From positions 1-40,165 of the forward strand of contig JAPJNH010000042.1 of NCBI GenBank assembly GCA_026461075.1: a stretch of DNA of 40,165 bases, given 5' to 3'. The position numbers and the translations under genes are program-made. Shown piece by piece: positions 18,700-26,988 of this stretch. This DNA comes from Chitinophagales bacterium. Lineage in GTDB: Bacteria; Bacteroidota; Bacteroidia; Chitinophagales; CAIODY01. Numbering within the stretch: position 1 is the stretch's first letter; each line of letters starts with the position of its first letter. The notes under the pieces were generated by a model. The model made no database searches and was not told where the DNA came from. It saw nothing but the letters and a program-made list of their open reading frames with translations.

Positions 18700-19404
18700 T
18701 TAATTTTTGTGGAATAAGAAAATATAAACTGGCATTGCAGCGAATAATGCTGGAACCAAGATTGAGAAAGCGATACCCGCTTTTTCAATAGTAGGCGTGT
18801 ATTTCTTGTGAGACAAACCTAAGGTGCGGAAAGCACTTTGGAAGCCATGCAACAAATGGTACGCTAATGATCCCATTGCCAATACATACACAATCACAAC
18901 CCATAAGTGGCTGAACTCTTCTTGCATCTCTGCATAAAGATCGTGTACCATTTCTCCGCTAGATACCCACTTTTCACCCAACGCATGCACACCCATGCTA
19001 CCACCTAAACGTGATGGAGCCCAGAAATGATACAAGTGAATAATCAAGAACATCAATAATAAAGTTCCTAATAAACCCATGCTGCGGCTATACCACTTCG
19101 AAGTTTCGTTGCCTGGATTTACTGCGTATTTCACCGGACGATGTGTTTTGTGATCAAGTGTCAAGGCAATACCTTGGAAGATATGTGCCAACAAACCTGC
19201 AAACAAGACAATCTCCATAGTACGAATTACCCAATTGCTACCCATGAAGTGAGCCGCGCGATTGAATAAGTCGCCACCGTCGTTAGCAAACATACATGCA
19301 TTGATACCCGCATGTACCATCAAGAACGAAACAAGGAAAATTCCCGTTACGCCCATTACAATCTTCTTACCGATGGAAGACGTGAAAATCTGACTAAAGT
19401 TCAT
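18700..19404 (-). CDS. sdhC: Succinate dehydrogenase cytochrome b558-type membrane subunit
   Basis: 234 aa with five hydrophobic segments. The heme-ligand-type histidines are in FLMVHAGINA, LLAHIFQGIAL, FLIIHLYHFW and SLAYHLLHGFQSAF, the pattern of the single-subunit b558 family of Bacteroidota and Bacillus. It anchors the dehydrogenase and passes electrons to menaquinone. It is the first gene of the operon and has the best promoter in the window directly upstream (see 19438-19468). Confidence 0.95.
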   Translation of the reverse strand: MNFSQIFTSSIGKKIVMGVTGIFLVSFLMVHAGINACMFANDGGDLFNRAAHFMGSNWVIRTMEIVLFAGLLAHIFQGIALTLDHKTHRPVKYAVNPGNETSKWYSRSMGLLGTLLLMFLIIHLYHFWAPSRLGGSMGVHALGEKWVSSGEMVHDLYAEMQEEFSHLWVVIVYVLAMGSLAYHLLHGFQSAFRTLGLSHKKYTPTIEKAGIAFSILVPALFAAMPVYIFLFHKN

Positions 19405-19437
19405 ATGATTCTATTGGTTATTTTTTAGAAAGGTGCC

Positions 19438-19468
19438 CAAAGTTAAAATTCTATTTGGAGTTAACAAA
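19438..19468 (-). promoter_or_regulatory. Bacteroidota-type promoter of the sdh operon
   Basis: Read on the minus strand, TTTG (19465-19468) is followed by exactly 19 bases and TAACTTTG (19438-19445). This is a full match to the Bacteroidota consensus TTTG/TAnnTTTG. It leaves a leader of about 27 bases before sdhC. Confidence 0.85.
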
Positions 19469-19522
19469 ATGATAAAAATTAGCTTTTGTGGATTTTGTTC
19501 GTTTTGTTTTAAAATTTGGTCA

Positions 19523-20551
19523 TTAAAGCCCATATTCCTTTATCATGGTTTGATGTTGCCATAAACCCTCCTTCGTTTGATATTCGAGTATATAAATGCC
19601 TTTGACCATTTCTTTAACACCAAACTCCGTTACATTGTTCCCCTGTTTTAAAATTTGTCCGTTAATTGCCTTTAGTTGATAAAATTTAACTGATTCGCTA
19701 AAATAAATCACATTCTCCACCGGATTCGGAAAAGCAAGTCTTGATTTTGCAGCCATTTCGTTCGTCCCATTAATCAAGGATACTGTAATCGTGTCGCAAA
19801 AGGTATTCTGACATAAAGAATCGTAAACAGTTAAACACACCACGAAATCGCCTGTGCTGCTGTAGACATGTCTAACGGAGTCGCAACGCGAGCTGCTTTG
19901 TCCGTCCCCGAATTCCCAAAAGCAGAATGCATCCTTTGGTTTGACGGAGTTATTTAAAAAGAGAAGATGATTGTCGCTTTGTAAGGCTGTAAACGCTGCT
20001 TGGCATGAATCTGTATTCACTACAATAGTATCACATTGCGTACTGATACAAGCCGAATCGTGAATAGTTAAACACACGATATAAGTGCCTGGGTTGGTGT
20101 AAAGATGGGAGGCCGGGAAGGTGCTCGTATCGCTGAAGCCGTCTCCGAAAGTCCATACACTTCCTTGGTCAGGGTAAATGGGTGTAGACTGATTCTCGAC
20201 ATGCACCACATTGCCATTGGGATAGAATACGAAATTCGCGGTACAAGGTGTTTGAAGGATTTGTATCGTGTCGCAATAACTTGCGGAGCAACTCGTGTCG
20301 CTAACCGTTACGCAAACTACATAAGTTCCTGTGGAGGTATACCAATGTGGAGCGGGTGAATAGCTGTTATCTGTCTGACCGTCGCCAAAGTCCCATGTGC
20401 ACGACATGCCTGTCGTAGAGGAATTGTAAAATTGAACTGTATTGCCTCCTTGGATATTGTAAATAAAGAATGCATTACACGAACCTTGCGCTTGTGCAAA
20501 ATAGCCTAGCAATAACAAGAGGAAGGTGCTTAAAAGACGTTTAGGCGCCAT
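19523..20551 (-). CDS. PKD-domain secreted protein with T9SS type A sorting domain
   Basis: 342 aa from the ATG at 20551, giving a signal peptide ending GYFAQAQ. Three tandem PKD-like modules each contain the aromatic-E/D-FGDG core (CTWDFGDGQ, VWTFGDGF, CFWEFGDGQ), end in a Tyr-rich strand with VCLTV or VCVTV, and are spaced by SxxCxTI with paired cysteines. The last ~75 residues (AFPNPVENVIYF, then GQILKQG, VKGIYILEYQT) are a type A T9SS C-terminal domain. It is therefore probably transported across the outer membrane and processed there. The enzyme or ligand role is not visible; all modules are PKD. Confidence 0.88.
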   Translation of the reverse strand: MAPKRLLSTFLLLLLGYFAQAQGSCNAFFIYNIQGGNTVQFYNSSTTGMSCTWDFGDGQTDNSYSPAPHWYTSTGTYVVCVTVSDTSCSASYCDTIQILQTPCTANFVFYPNGNVVHVENQSTPIYPDQGSVWTFGDGFSDTSTFPASHLYTNPGTYIVCLTIHDSACISTQCDTIVVNTDSCQAAFTALQSDNHLLFLNNSVKPKDAFCFWEFGDGQSSSRCDSVRHVYSSTGDFVVCLTVYDSLCQNTFCDTITVSLINGTNEMAAKSRLAFPNPVENVIYFSESVKFYQLKAINGQILKQGNNVTEFGVKEMVKGIYILEYQTKEGLWQHQTMIKEYGL

Positions 20552-20566
20552 ATTTTTCCGTTTTAA

Positions 20567-20597
20567 CAAATTTAATCCATTTGTGGAGTGTTTAAAA
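20567..20597 (-). promoter_or_regulatory. Promoter of the PKD/T9SS type A gene
   Basis: On the minus strand TAAATTTG (20567-20574) matches TAnnTTTG exactly. The -33 element is TTTT (20594-20597), 19 bases upstream. The leader is about 15 bases to the ATG at 20551. Confidence 0.6.
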
Positions 20598-20659
20598 GCG
20601 AGTTACCCACCAAATTGAGCACTTATTAACAATTGAACCTTTCCAATCAACTTTTGTTA

Positions 20660-20690
20660 TTGTCGTTATTCTATGAATCTTGTTACTTTG
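20660..20690 (+). promoter_or_regulatory. Promoter of trxB
   Basis: TTG at 20660-20662, a 20-base spacer, then TTACTTTG at 20683-20690 (one mismatch to TAnnTTTG). The ATG follows 22 bases later. Confidence 0.55.
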
Positions 20691-20712
20691 CAACACTAAA
20701 TTTTTATCGAAC

Positions 20713-21642
20713 ATGGAAAAAGTTAAATGCTTAATTATTGGATCAGGTCCTGCGGGATATACAGCAGCGATTTATGCTTCACGTGCAGGCTTAAAGCCGG
20801 TTTTATATACGGGTTTGGAACAGGGCGGTCAGTTGATGCAAACGACAGAAGTTGAAAACTATCCTGGCTATCCGAAAGGAATTATGGGACCAGAAATGAT
20901 GGAAGATTTTCGTAAGCAAGCGGAGCGTATGGGTACGGATATTCGTTACGCAATCATTACGAAGGTAACACCAGGTAATCCTTATCACATCGTTGAAACA
21001 GAAGATGGACATCAATTAGAAGCGGCTACTGTATTGATTTGTACAGGTGCGAAAGCAAAATGGTTAGGCCTGCCTTCAGAACAACGTTTGAATGGCTATG
21101 GCGTTTCTGCTTGTGCCGTTTGTGATGGATTTTTCTATAAAGGAATGGATGTTGCTATCGTAGGTGCTGGTGATACAGCATGTGAAGAAGCTTTATACTT
21201 AGCAAAGCTTTGTTCGCATGTAACTATGTTGGTGCGTAGCGACAAAATGCGCGCTTCGAAAGTAATGCAAGAGCGTGTATTGTCGGCTCCAAACATTACG
21301 GTAATGTGGAACAGCGAGACAGATGATATCTTAGGAGAAAAAGGAGTAGAAGCCGTTCGTGTTAAAAATCGTGTGAGCGGTGATTTGACAGATGTACCTG
21401 TTAAAGGGTTCTTCGTTGCAATCGGTCACCAACCAAGCTCTGAATTGTTCAAAGGATTTATCGATATGGATGAAACTGGCTATATTTTGACGAAGCCTGG
21501 AACCACCATGACCAATATCCATGGTATCTATGCTGCAGGCGATGTTCAAGATAAAAACTATCGTCAGGCAGTTACCTCTGCAGGTTCTGGCTGTATGGCT
21601 GCCTTGGATGCGGAGCGTTATATCACGCATCACAACTTGTAA
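20713..21642 (+). CDS. trxB: Thioredoxin-disulfide reductase
   Basis: 309 aa from the ATG at 20713 (a TTG further upstream is in frame). FAD site GSGPAGYTAAIYASRAG, redox pair C134-A-V-C137 in SACAVCDG, NADPH site VGAGDTACEEA, and the C-terminal FAD motif IYAAGDVQD. It reduces thioredoxin with NADPH in the cytosol. No thioredoxin gene is adjacent. It stands alone with its own promoter and is followed by a terminator. Confidence 0.97.
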   Translation: MEKVKCLIIGSGPAGYTAAIYASRAGLKPVLYTGLEQGGQLMQTTEVENYPGYPKGIMGPEMMEDFRKQAERMGTDIRYAIITKVTPGNPYHIVETEDGHQLEAATVLICTGAKAKWLGLPSEQRLNGYGVSACAVCDGFFYKGMDVAIVGAGDTACEEALYLAKLCSHVTMLVRSDKMRASKVMQERVLSAPNITVMWNSETDDILGEKGVEAVRVKNRVSGDLTDVPVKGFFVAIGHQPSSELFKGFIDMDETGYILTKPGTTMTNIHGIYAAGDVQDKNYRQAVTSAGSGCMAALDAERYITHHNL

Positions 21643-21661
21643 AAAGATATAATAGCAGCTT

Positions 21662-21691
21662 AAAGCGCAGGAGGAAGACTTTCTGCGCTTT
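21662..21691 (+). terminator. Intrinsic terminator after trxB
   Basis: A nine-base perfect stem (AAAGCGCAG at 21662-21670 with CTGCGCTTT at 21683-21691), a 12-base loop, and a T-rich end. It separates trxB from gap. Confidence 0.8.
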
Positions 21692-21707
21692 TTAGTTGCA
21701 GGTATAT

Positions 21708-21715
21708 TAACTTTG
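21708..21715 (+). promoter_or_regulatory. -7 element of the gap promoter
   Basis: TAACTTTG matches TAnnTTTG exactly, 20 bases before the gap ATG. A good -33 element is not visible because the terminator hairpin occupies that region. Confidence 0.5.
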
Positions 21716-21735
21716 AAAGAATAAATACTCTTTTT

Positions 21736-22731
21736 ATGCGCGTTGCAATTAATGGATTCGGAAGAATAGGTCGTTTATCCCTTCGTTCAATTTTAAAGAA
21801 ATCAGACATCACTGTTGTCGCAATTAACGATTTAACGGATACAGAAACGCTTGCACATTTGTTTAAGTATGATTCTGCGCAACATGCTTTCGATGGTGTG
21901 GTGCATTTTGATGAATCGCATTTAATTATTAATGGACATTCGATTCGTGTGGTACATGAAAAGAATCCTGCACAACTACCGTGGAAGGAGTTAGGGGTCG
22001 ATGTGGTGTTAGAGTCAACTGGTTTATTTACCAAACGTGAAGACGCAGAAAAACATATCAGTGCTGGTGCACAAAAAGTATTGATTAGTGCTCCGGCAAC
22101 AGGGGGCGTTAAAACAATTGTACTCGGCGTTAACGAACAAGATTTATTAGCAGAAGATGTAATTATCTCTAATGCCTCTTGTACTACCAATTGCTTGGCA
22201 CCGATGGTGAAAGTGTTGGAAGAAAATTTCGGTCTAGAACATGGATTCATGAGTACCGTACATGCAATGACTGCCGATCAACGATTGGTAGACGCTCCGC
22301 ATAAGGATTTAAGACGAGCAAGAGCAGCTTCGGTGAATATCATTCCTACGACAACGGGCGCTGCAAAAGCGGTAGCGGAAGTAATGCCTAGTATGAAAGG
22401 GAAGATTACAGGTAACAGCGTTCGAGTGCCCGTTATCACAGGTTCTTTAACGGATTTTACGGCCGTTCTTAAAAAGAATGTAAGCGTGGAAGAAGTGAAC
22501 GCAGCCTTCAAAAAAGCTGCAGAAAGTACTTTGAAGCCTTACTTACAATATTCAGAAGAGCCATTAGTTTCGGGGGATATCATTGGGAATACACACTCCT
22601 GTATTTTCGATGCTCCTTCTACCATGGTTTTAGAAGGCAACTTCGTGAAAGTAGTTGCTTGGTACGATAATGAAATGGGCTATAGTTCTCGTATAGCTGA
22701 TCTTTTACAGAAAATGTACAGTTTAAAATAA
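21736..22731 (+). CDS. gap: Type I glyceraldehyde-3-phosphate dehydrogenase
   Basis: 331 aa. NAD-binding GFGRIGRL at the N-terminus, the catalytic Cys149 in SNASCTTNCLAP, the activating His in MSTVHAMTADQ, and the C-terminal WYDNEMGYSSR. It converts glyceraldehyde 3-phosphate to 1,3-bisphosphoglycerate in glycolysis. It carries ND at residues 31-32, where NAD-specific enzymes have Asp. The cobalamin adenosyltransferase gene starts four bases downstream, so they are cotranscribed. Standard length; nothing odd. Confidence 0.97.
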   Translation: MRVAINGFGRIGRLSLRSILKKSDITVVAINDLTDTETLAHLFKYDSAQHAFDGVVHFDESHLIINGHSIRVVHEKNPAQLPWKELGVDVVLESTGLFTKREDAEKHISAGAQKVLISAPATGGVKTIVLGVNEQDLLAEDVIISNASCTTNCLAPMVKVLEENFGLEHGFMSTVHAMTADQRLVDAPHKDLRRARAASVNIIPTTTGAAKAVAEVMPSMKGKITGNSVRVPVITGSLTDFTAVLKKNVSVEEVNAAFKKAAESTLKPYLQYSEEPLVSGDIIGNTHSCIFDAPSTMVLEGNFVKVVAWYDNEMGYSSRIADLLQKMYSLK

Positions 22732-22735
22732 ACAC

Positions 22736-23287
22736 ATGAAAATCTATACTAAAAAAGGCGATACAGGAACAACGCAATTGATTGGAGGAACACGCGTTCC
22801 TAAACATCATTTACGTATTGAAACCTATGGAACAGTAGATGAATTGAATTCGCATATCGGTCTTCTAATAGAATGGATTCAAGATGACGCAACCCGTAAA
22901 ACATTGCAATCTGTCCAAGATCGCTTGTTTACGATGGGATCTTTATTGGCCGCTGATCCGGAGGCTTCGAAAATGAAGTTGCCGCAGTTACACGATGCAG
23001 ACGTTGTGTTATTAGAAGGTGAAATAGATCGCATGACTGATTTATTGCCTGCCATGACGCATTTTATTTTGCCAGGTGGCAGTCCTGCCGGAGCACAAGC
23101 GCATATCACGCGTTGTGTTTGTCGTCGCGCAGAACGCCTAATTACGCATTTGAATGAAGAAAGCCCTGTAGAGGAAATCATCATTCGTTATATCAATCGC
23201 TTGTCAGATTATTTCTTCACTCTTGGACGCTTTGCTTTGCACCTCACAGGTCATGAAGAAGTGAAGTGGATTCCACGAATGGATTAA
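22736..23287 (+). CDS. Cob(I)yrinic acid a,c-diamide adenosyltransferase, PduO type
   Basis: 183 aa. The N-terminus KIYTKKGDTGTTQLIGGTRVPK is the ATP-binding loop of PduO-type enzymes, followed by YGTVDELNSHIG, then ILPGG and CRRAERLI with the conserved Arg. It transfers the adenosyl group of ATP to cob(I)alamin to make coenzyme B12 for enzymes such as methylmalonyl-CoA mutase. No other cobalamin gene and no cobalamin riboswitch is nearby. It is cotranscribed with gap and shares TTAA stops with the convergent plug gene. Confidence 0.93.
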   Translation: MKIYTKKGDTGTTQLIGGTRVPKHHLRIETYGTVDELNSHIGLLIEWIQDDATRKTLQSVQDRLFTMGSLLAADPEASKMKLPQLHDADVVLLEGEIDRMTDLLPAMTHFILPGGSPAGAQAHITRCVCRRAERLITHLNEESPVEEIIIRYINRLSDYFFTLGRFALHLTGHEEVKWIPRMD

Positions 23288-24534
23288 CGCATGGAGTGAA
23301 AATTATTCACCCCCACTAATTGATCATATCTCCCGGAAAAGGAACGATAGTACACTAAAATTGTGTACTCGTTTTCTGTCTCATACCAATTGCCTTCTGC
23401 TGTTGAGAAGTCGAATCGGCCATCGCCACCAGCAGTGCCAATCAGATATTCGTAATAACCGTTTTTTAAGAACAAATCGAGATCATAGCCTTTGGTAGAT
23501 GGATTATACTTAAACTCATAATCCTTACTGAATTCATACTGACTAGCCTGCCCACACCAAAATAATTGAGCTTCGTTCAGCAAAGGGGAGGCATAATGAA
23601 AATGCGCTAAAACATAATCTGCTTCGGTATTTGGATTATTGGTTTCTTGTTTTTCAATATAAAACTCACCATTATAATCTTTGTTATAAACGTAGTTTAC
23701 ATTGGCTCTGCATGGATCGCTTTGGATATATACATTCGGAGGGGTAGTAGTATTGTCATTGCGTTGAACCCCCATGCCTGCAAATCGAATGGTGCGGATA
23801 TCCACTCTTCTAAATTCTTTTCCAGCAGGAAAAACGGCGTCCATGTCGCAGTTGTATTTTAAGACATTATCATTAAAATACATCGGCTGAATATTCGTAA
23901 TGGCGTTCGCCCAGATTTGATTTTGTAGAATAACCACTTTAATATCCTCCATCGGATTGGCCATATTGATTCCGCCCGCATTTACTGTAAAATCAATTTC
24001 TTGATGTGTTCTAAGCAAACTGTTGTTTCTTGGGCGGATACAATTCGCTATGATAGCCGCTTGTGCGTCGATGACGAGCAAACGCTTCGTTAATATGACA
24101 TTGCCATTGTCGAAGTCTTTGATTTGAATGATATAATTGCCACTTTTTTTAAACTTACATTGCTCATTCGGAAAGCTGATTGTATAATGCGTATAAGGAG
24201 TTTCTGTATTAAACGAACGCTGATAATTGTTGATAGAGTTTTCTGCAAAACCATCGATACAATCATATGCGTTTAAAGTGGCGCTCGTCCAATCCCAGTT
24301 ACAAGGAATAATTGCGTAACGCAAGGCGCGGGTATCTGTACTTAAATCGTCAAAGTCAATATCAATAGGAACCCCACCATTTAAGGCGGTAATCGCCAAT
24401 GTCGCATCTAATCCCGCTTGGGTACATTTTACGGTTTTAATCTTCGGATCATAGATTCGATCTTTCCAAATCGATTCCTCTGCTCGTGAAGCGAACGATA
24501 GTATAAAAAAACAGATTATCAAGAGGAGACGCAT
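23284..24534 (-). CDS. T9SS plug protein (DUF5103 family)
   Basis: 416 aa with a signal peptide ending FASRA. The beta-rich N-terminal plug domain runs from IYDPKIKTVKCTQAG through YTISFPNEQCKFKKSGNYIIQI. The C-terminal half has the family signature ILVYYRSFSGRYDQLVGVNNF; the xGxRYDxLVG ending is characteristic of this group. In the SprA translocon structure, a Plug protein closes the periplasmic side of the pore, so this gene probably encodes the gate. A -7-like element (TATCTTCG) ends four bases before the ATG, beside the divergent mazG promoter. Confidence 0.85.
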   Translation of the reverse strand: MRLLLIICFFILSFASRAEESIWKDRIYDPKIKTVKCTQAGLDATLAITALNGGVPIDIDFDDLSTDTRALRYAIIPCNWDWTSATLNAYDCIDGFAENSINNYQRSFNTETPYTHYTISFPNEQCKFKKSGNYIIQIKDFDNGNVILTKRLLVIDAQAAIIANCIRPRNNSLLRTHQEIDFTVNAGGINMANPMEDIKVVILQNQIWANAITNIQPMYFNDNVLKYNCDMDAVFPAGKEFRRVDIRTIRFAGMGVQRNDNTTTPPNVYIQSDPCRANVNYVYNKDYNGEFYIEKQETNNPNTEADYVLAHFHYASPLLNEAQLFWCGQASQYEFSKDYEFKYNPSTKGYDLDLFLKNGYYEYLIGTAGGDGRFDFSTAEGNWYETENEYTILVYYRSFSGRYDQLVGVNNFHSMR

Positions 24535-24589
24535 ATAACGAAGATACGATTTGCGTGTGAATCTAAAGGAATGCTTGTATTTTTAAACT

Positions 24590-25375
24590 ATGGATGCTGT
24601 CAATACTACCGAAAAGCAATCGTTTTATCGTTTAGTGCAAATAATGGAAGATTTGCGCGAGAAATGTCCTTGGGATCGTAAACAAACGATTCATACTTTG
24701 CGCACCTTGACCATCGAAGAGATGTATGAAATGGGGGATGCTATTCTTCAGGAGGATTGGACAGATTTGAAAAAGGAGCTCGGTGATTTAATGTTACACC
24801 TGGTGTTTTATGCGAAAATTGCGTCTGAAGAAGGACATTTTGCTATCGGCGACGTGATAGAATCTATTTGTGAGAAATTGATTTTTCGTCATCCGCACGT
24901 ATATGGTGAATTGCAAGTGGAGAATGAAGATGAAGTAAAACGTAACTGGGAACAGCTTAAATTGAAGGAAGGGAATAAGTCAGTGCTAGGCGGTGTCCCT
25001 AAAGGATTGCCAGCTATGGTGAAAGCGCTTCGTATGCAAGAGAAAGCAAAACAGGTAGGCTTCGAATGGGATACTGCCGAACAAGTTTGGGAGAAAGTGA
25101 AAGAAGAAGAAGGCGAGTTTAAGGAAGCATTAGCATCCGAGGATAAAGCTGCTGCCGAAGAAGAGTTTGGAGATTTGCTCTTCTCCTTGATAAATTATGC
25201 ACGTTTCAAAAACATTGATCCTGAAACAGCTTTGGAAAAGACCAACCAAAAGTTTTTAAGACGCTTTCAAGGGATGGAACAGATCGCGGCTTCGGAAGGT
25301 AAAAGTTTCGCATCGATGAACCTTCAAGAAATGGATGCGCTTTGGAATCAAATTAAATCTACTGAAAATAAATAA
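24590..25375 (+). CDS. mazG: Nucleoside triphosphate pyrophosphohydrolase
   Basis: 261 aa with two MazG domains. The first has RxKCPWDRKQTIHTL, EEMYEMGDAI (E-x-x-E metal site) and KKELGDLMLHLVFYAKIA; the second has EEEGEFKEAL and EEEFGDLLFSLINYARF. Both acidic motifs are intact. The enzyme hydrolyses NTPs to NMP and pyrophosphate, often cleaning the nucleotide pool. It leads a tight cluster (12-base gap to the arginase-like gene, then one base to the lipoprotein). A -7-like TATTTTTA ends four bases before the ATG. Confidence 0.95.
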   Translation: MDAVNTTEKQSFYRLVQIMEDLREKCPWDRKQTIHTLRTLTIEEMYEMGDAILQEDWTDLKKELGDLMLHLVFYAKIASEEGHFAIGDVIESICEKLIFRHPHVYGELQVENEDEVKRNWEQLKLKEGNKSVLGGVPKGLPAMVKALRMQEKAKQVGFEWDTAEQVWEKVKEEEGEFKEALASEDKAAAEEEFGDLLFSLINYARFKNIDPETALEKTNQKFLRRFQGMEQIAASEGKSFASMNLQEMDALWNQIKSTENK

Positions 25376-25387
25376 AGATATTTTAAT

Positions 25388-26563
25388 ATGTCATCTGCTA
25401 ACGATTTAACACTATTAAACGATTTTTTAAGTCCTGTTGATTCGGCTACTATCGAAGCTAATCACGCGCTCAACCCATATTTAATGGGCGCCAATATTCA
25501 ATACTTCGATGGTCAAGAATTACCAAACATAGAAGCTACGCGTATCGCAATTATCGGCGTGAGCGAACAAAGAAATGTGGTGAACAACCACGGTACCGCA
25601 GATGCTCCGCAAAAAGTAAAACAAGAGTTTTATCAATTGTCCGCTTTCAATGATTATACTAAAATCATTGATATGGGCGAAATCAAAGCCGGCGCAACAC
25701 CGAAGGATACTTACTTCGGACTAGCGAAGGTTTGTAGTATTTTGTTAAAGCTAGGAATGATTCCTGTGGTGATTGGCGGCTCGAATGATTGTGCGTATGG
25801 TCATTTTATGGGCTATCAAGAGCAAGAGCAAGATATTCATTATGTACACGTAGACGCTCGATTAGATCTTAGCTTTTTGCAAGAAGATATTTTGGCCAAT
25901 ACTTTTTTGTCGAATGTAATTACGCATAAGCCTAACTACTTAAAGCATTTTCAATTATTAGGTTATCAATCTTATTTGTTGGATTATAACTTGATGAAGG
26001 TATTAGGGCAGTTAAAATTTGATGCTACTCGTTTGGGTGCTTTGCAAGAAGATTGGAAGGAAATGGAGCCACATGTGCGCGATGCAGATTTGGTAACGAT
26101 TGATATCTCTGCGGTACGTGCAAGTGAGGCACCAGGTAATGGAAACGCTTCGCCGAATGGCTTTTTCGGAGACGAAATATGTGCGATGGCACGTTATGCT
26201 GGAATGAGTGATCGTGTAAGTTCTTTTGGTATTTATGAAATCAATCCACATCTCGATTTACGCAATACGACTGCACAATTAGCCGCACAAATGATTTGGT
26301 ATTTTATTGATGGCGTTTTGCATAGAGTAGCGGATTATCCAATCATCAATGAAAATGATTTTATCCATTATCATCTTATGATGGAAGATACGGGCGAACA
26401 GATGCAGTTTTTAAAGAGCCGTAAAAGTAGCCGTTGGTGGATTAAAGCAAAACTGCCAGGTAGCGAACGTCATAAACTGATTCCATGTTCGTATCAAGAT
26501 TATTTGATGGCGACACGCAATGAGTTGCCGGAGCGCTTTTTGAAAGGACTTGAATTAATGTAA
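25388..26563 (+). CDS. Arginase/formimidoylglutamase-fold protein with degenerate metal site
   Basis: 391 aa with the ureohydrolase fold: TRIAIIGVSEQRNV at the start, IPVVIGGSNDCAYG, YVHVDARLDLS, LVTIDISAVRASEAPG and FGIYEINPHLD. In arginases these align with GGDH, DAHxD and D-x-D motifs. Here the six Mn ligands read N133 (for His), D156, R158 (for His), D160, D239 and S241 (for Asp), so three of six are replaced. That argues against a normal two-manganese hydrolase. The gene is in the mazG-lipoprotein unit. Bacteroidota genomes hold a family of formimidoylglutamase-annotated proteins; I cannot say whether all share these changes. A catalytic role with another metal, or a structural role, is possible. 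Confidence 0.75.
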   Translation: MSSANDLTLLNDFLSPVDSATIEANHALNPYLMGANIQYFDGQELPNIEATRIAIIGVSEQRNVVNNHGTADAPQKVKQEFYQLSAFNDYTKIIDMGEIKAGATPKDTYFGLAKVCSILLKLGMIPVVIGGSNDCAYGHFMGYQEQEQDIHYVHVDARLDLSFLQEDILANTFLSNVITHKPNYLKHFQLLGYQSYLLDYNLMKVLGQLKFDATRLGALQEDWKEMEPHVRDADLVTIDISAVRASEAPGNGNASPNGFFGDEICAMARYAGMSDRVSSFGIYEINPHLDLRNTTAQLAAQMIWYFIDGVLHRVADYPIINENDFIHYHLMMEDTGEQMQFLKSRKSSRWWIKAKLPGSERHKLIPCSYQDYLMATRNELPERFLKGLELM

Positions 26564-26564
26564 G

Positions 26565-26987
26565 ATGAAAAAGAGTGAAGTTCTTATTGGCTTACTAGCC
26601 GTTCTTTCTTTAAATGCTTGTCATTTGCATTGGGGCTTGCATAAACACAAGCAAGCTATTTCCGAAGAAGAAATGGATCCTCCGAGAGAAGAGTACGTTC
26701 ACGTTGTTCCTAATTGGGTAAAACAACAAATAGAAATTCTAAAAACTGCGCCACCCTATAGAACGGGCAAGAAAATGATTTTGGAATACCGCTATCAATA
26801 TAATTACGTCTACTATATTCCTGCTGATTGTTGCGATCAGTTGAATCCATTATATGATGAGTTCGGAAAGAAAATCTGTGCGCCGGATGGAGGCTTCACT
26901 GGTAAAGGGGATGGCCGTTGCCCTGATTTCGATCGAGCATCGCAAAGCCCAACTATTATTTGGATGGAAGAATCGCCTGCTAAATAA
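26565..26987 (+). CDS. Lipoprotein of unknown function
   Basis: 140 aa. The signal peptide ends LSLNAC with the lipobox Cys19. The mature part is acidic and then has VKQQIEILKTAPPY, a strongly aromatic YRYQYNYVYYIPADCCDQLNPLYDEFGKK stretch, ICAPDGGFTGKGDGRCPDF, and several cysteines that could form disulfides. It is probably outer-membrane or periplasmic. The gene starts one base after the arginase-like stop, so it is in that operon. I do not recognise the family with certainty. It ends one base before the convergent fmt. Confidence 0.65.
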   Translation: MKKSEVLIGLLAVLSLNACHLHWGLHKHKQAISEEEMDPPREEYVHVVPNWVKQQIEILKTAPPYRTGKKMILEYRYQYNYVYYIPADCCDQLNPLYDEFGKKICAPDGGFTGKGDGRCPDFDRASQSPTIIWMEESPAK

Positions 26988-26988
26988 T

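Noticed and set aside
22732-22735. A cobalamin riboswitch before the adenosyltransferase gene
   Set aside because: Only four bases separate it from gap, and no B12-box-like sequence is seen upstream of gap.
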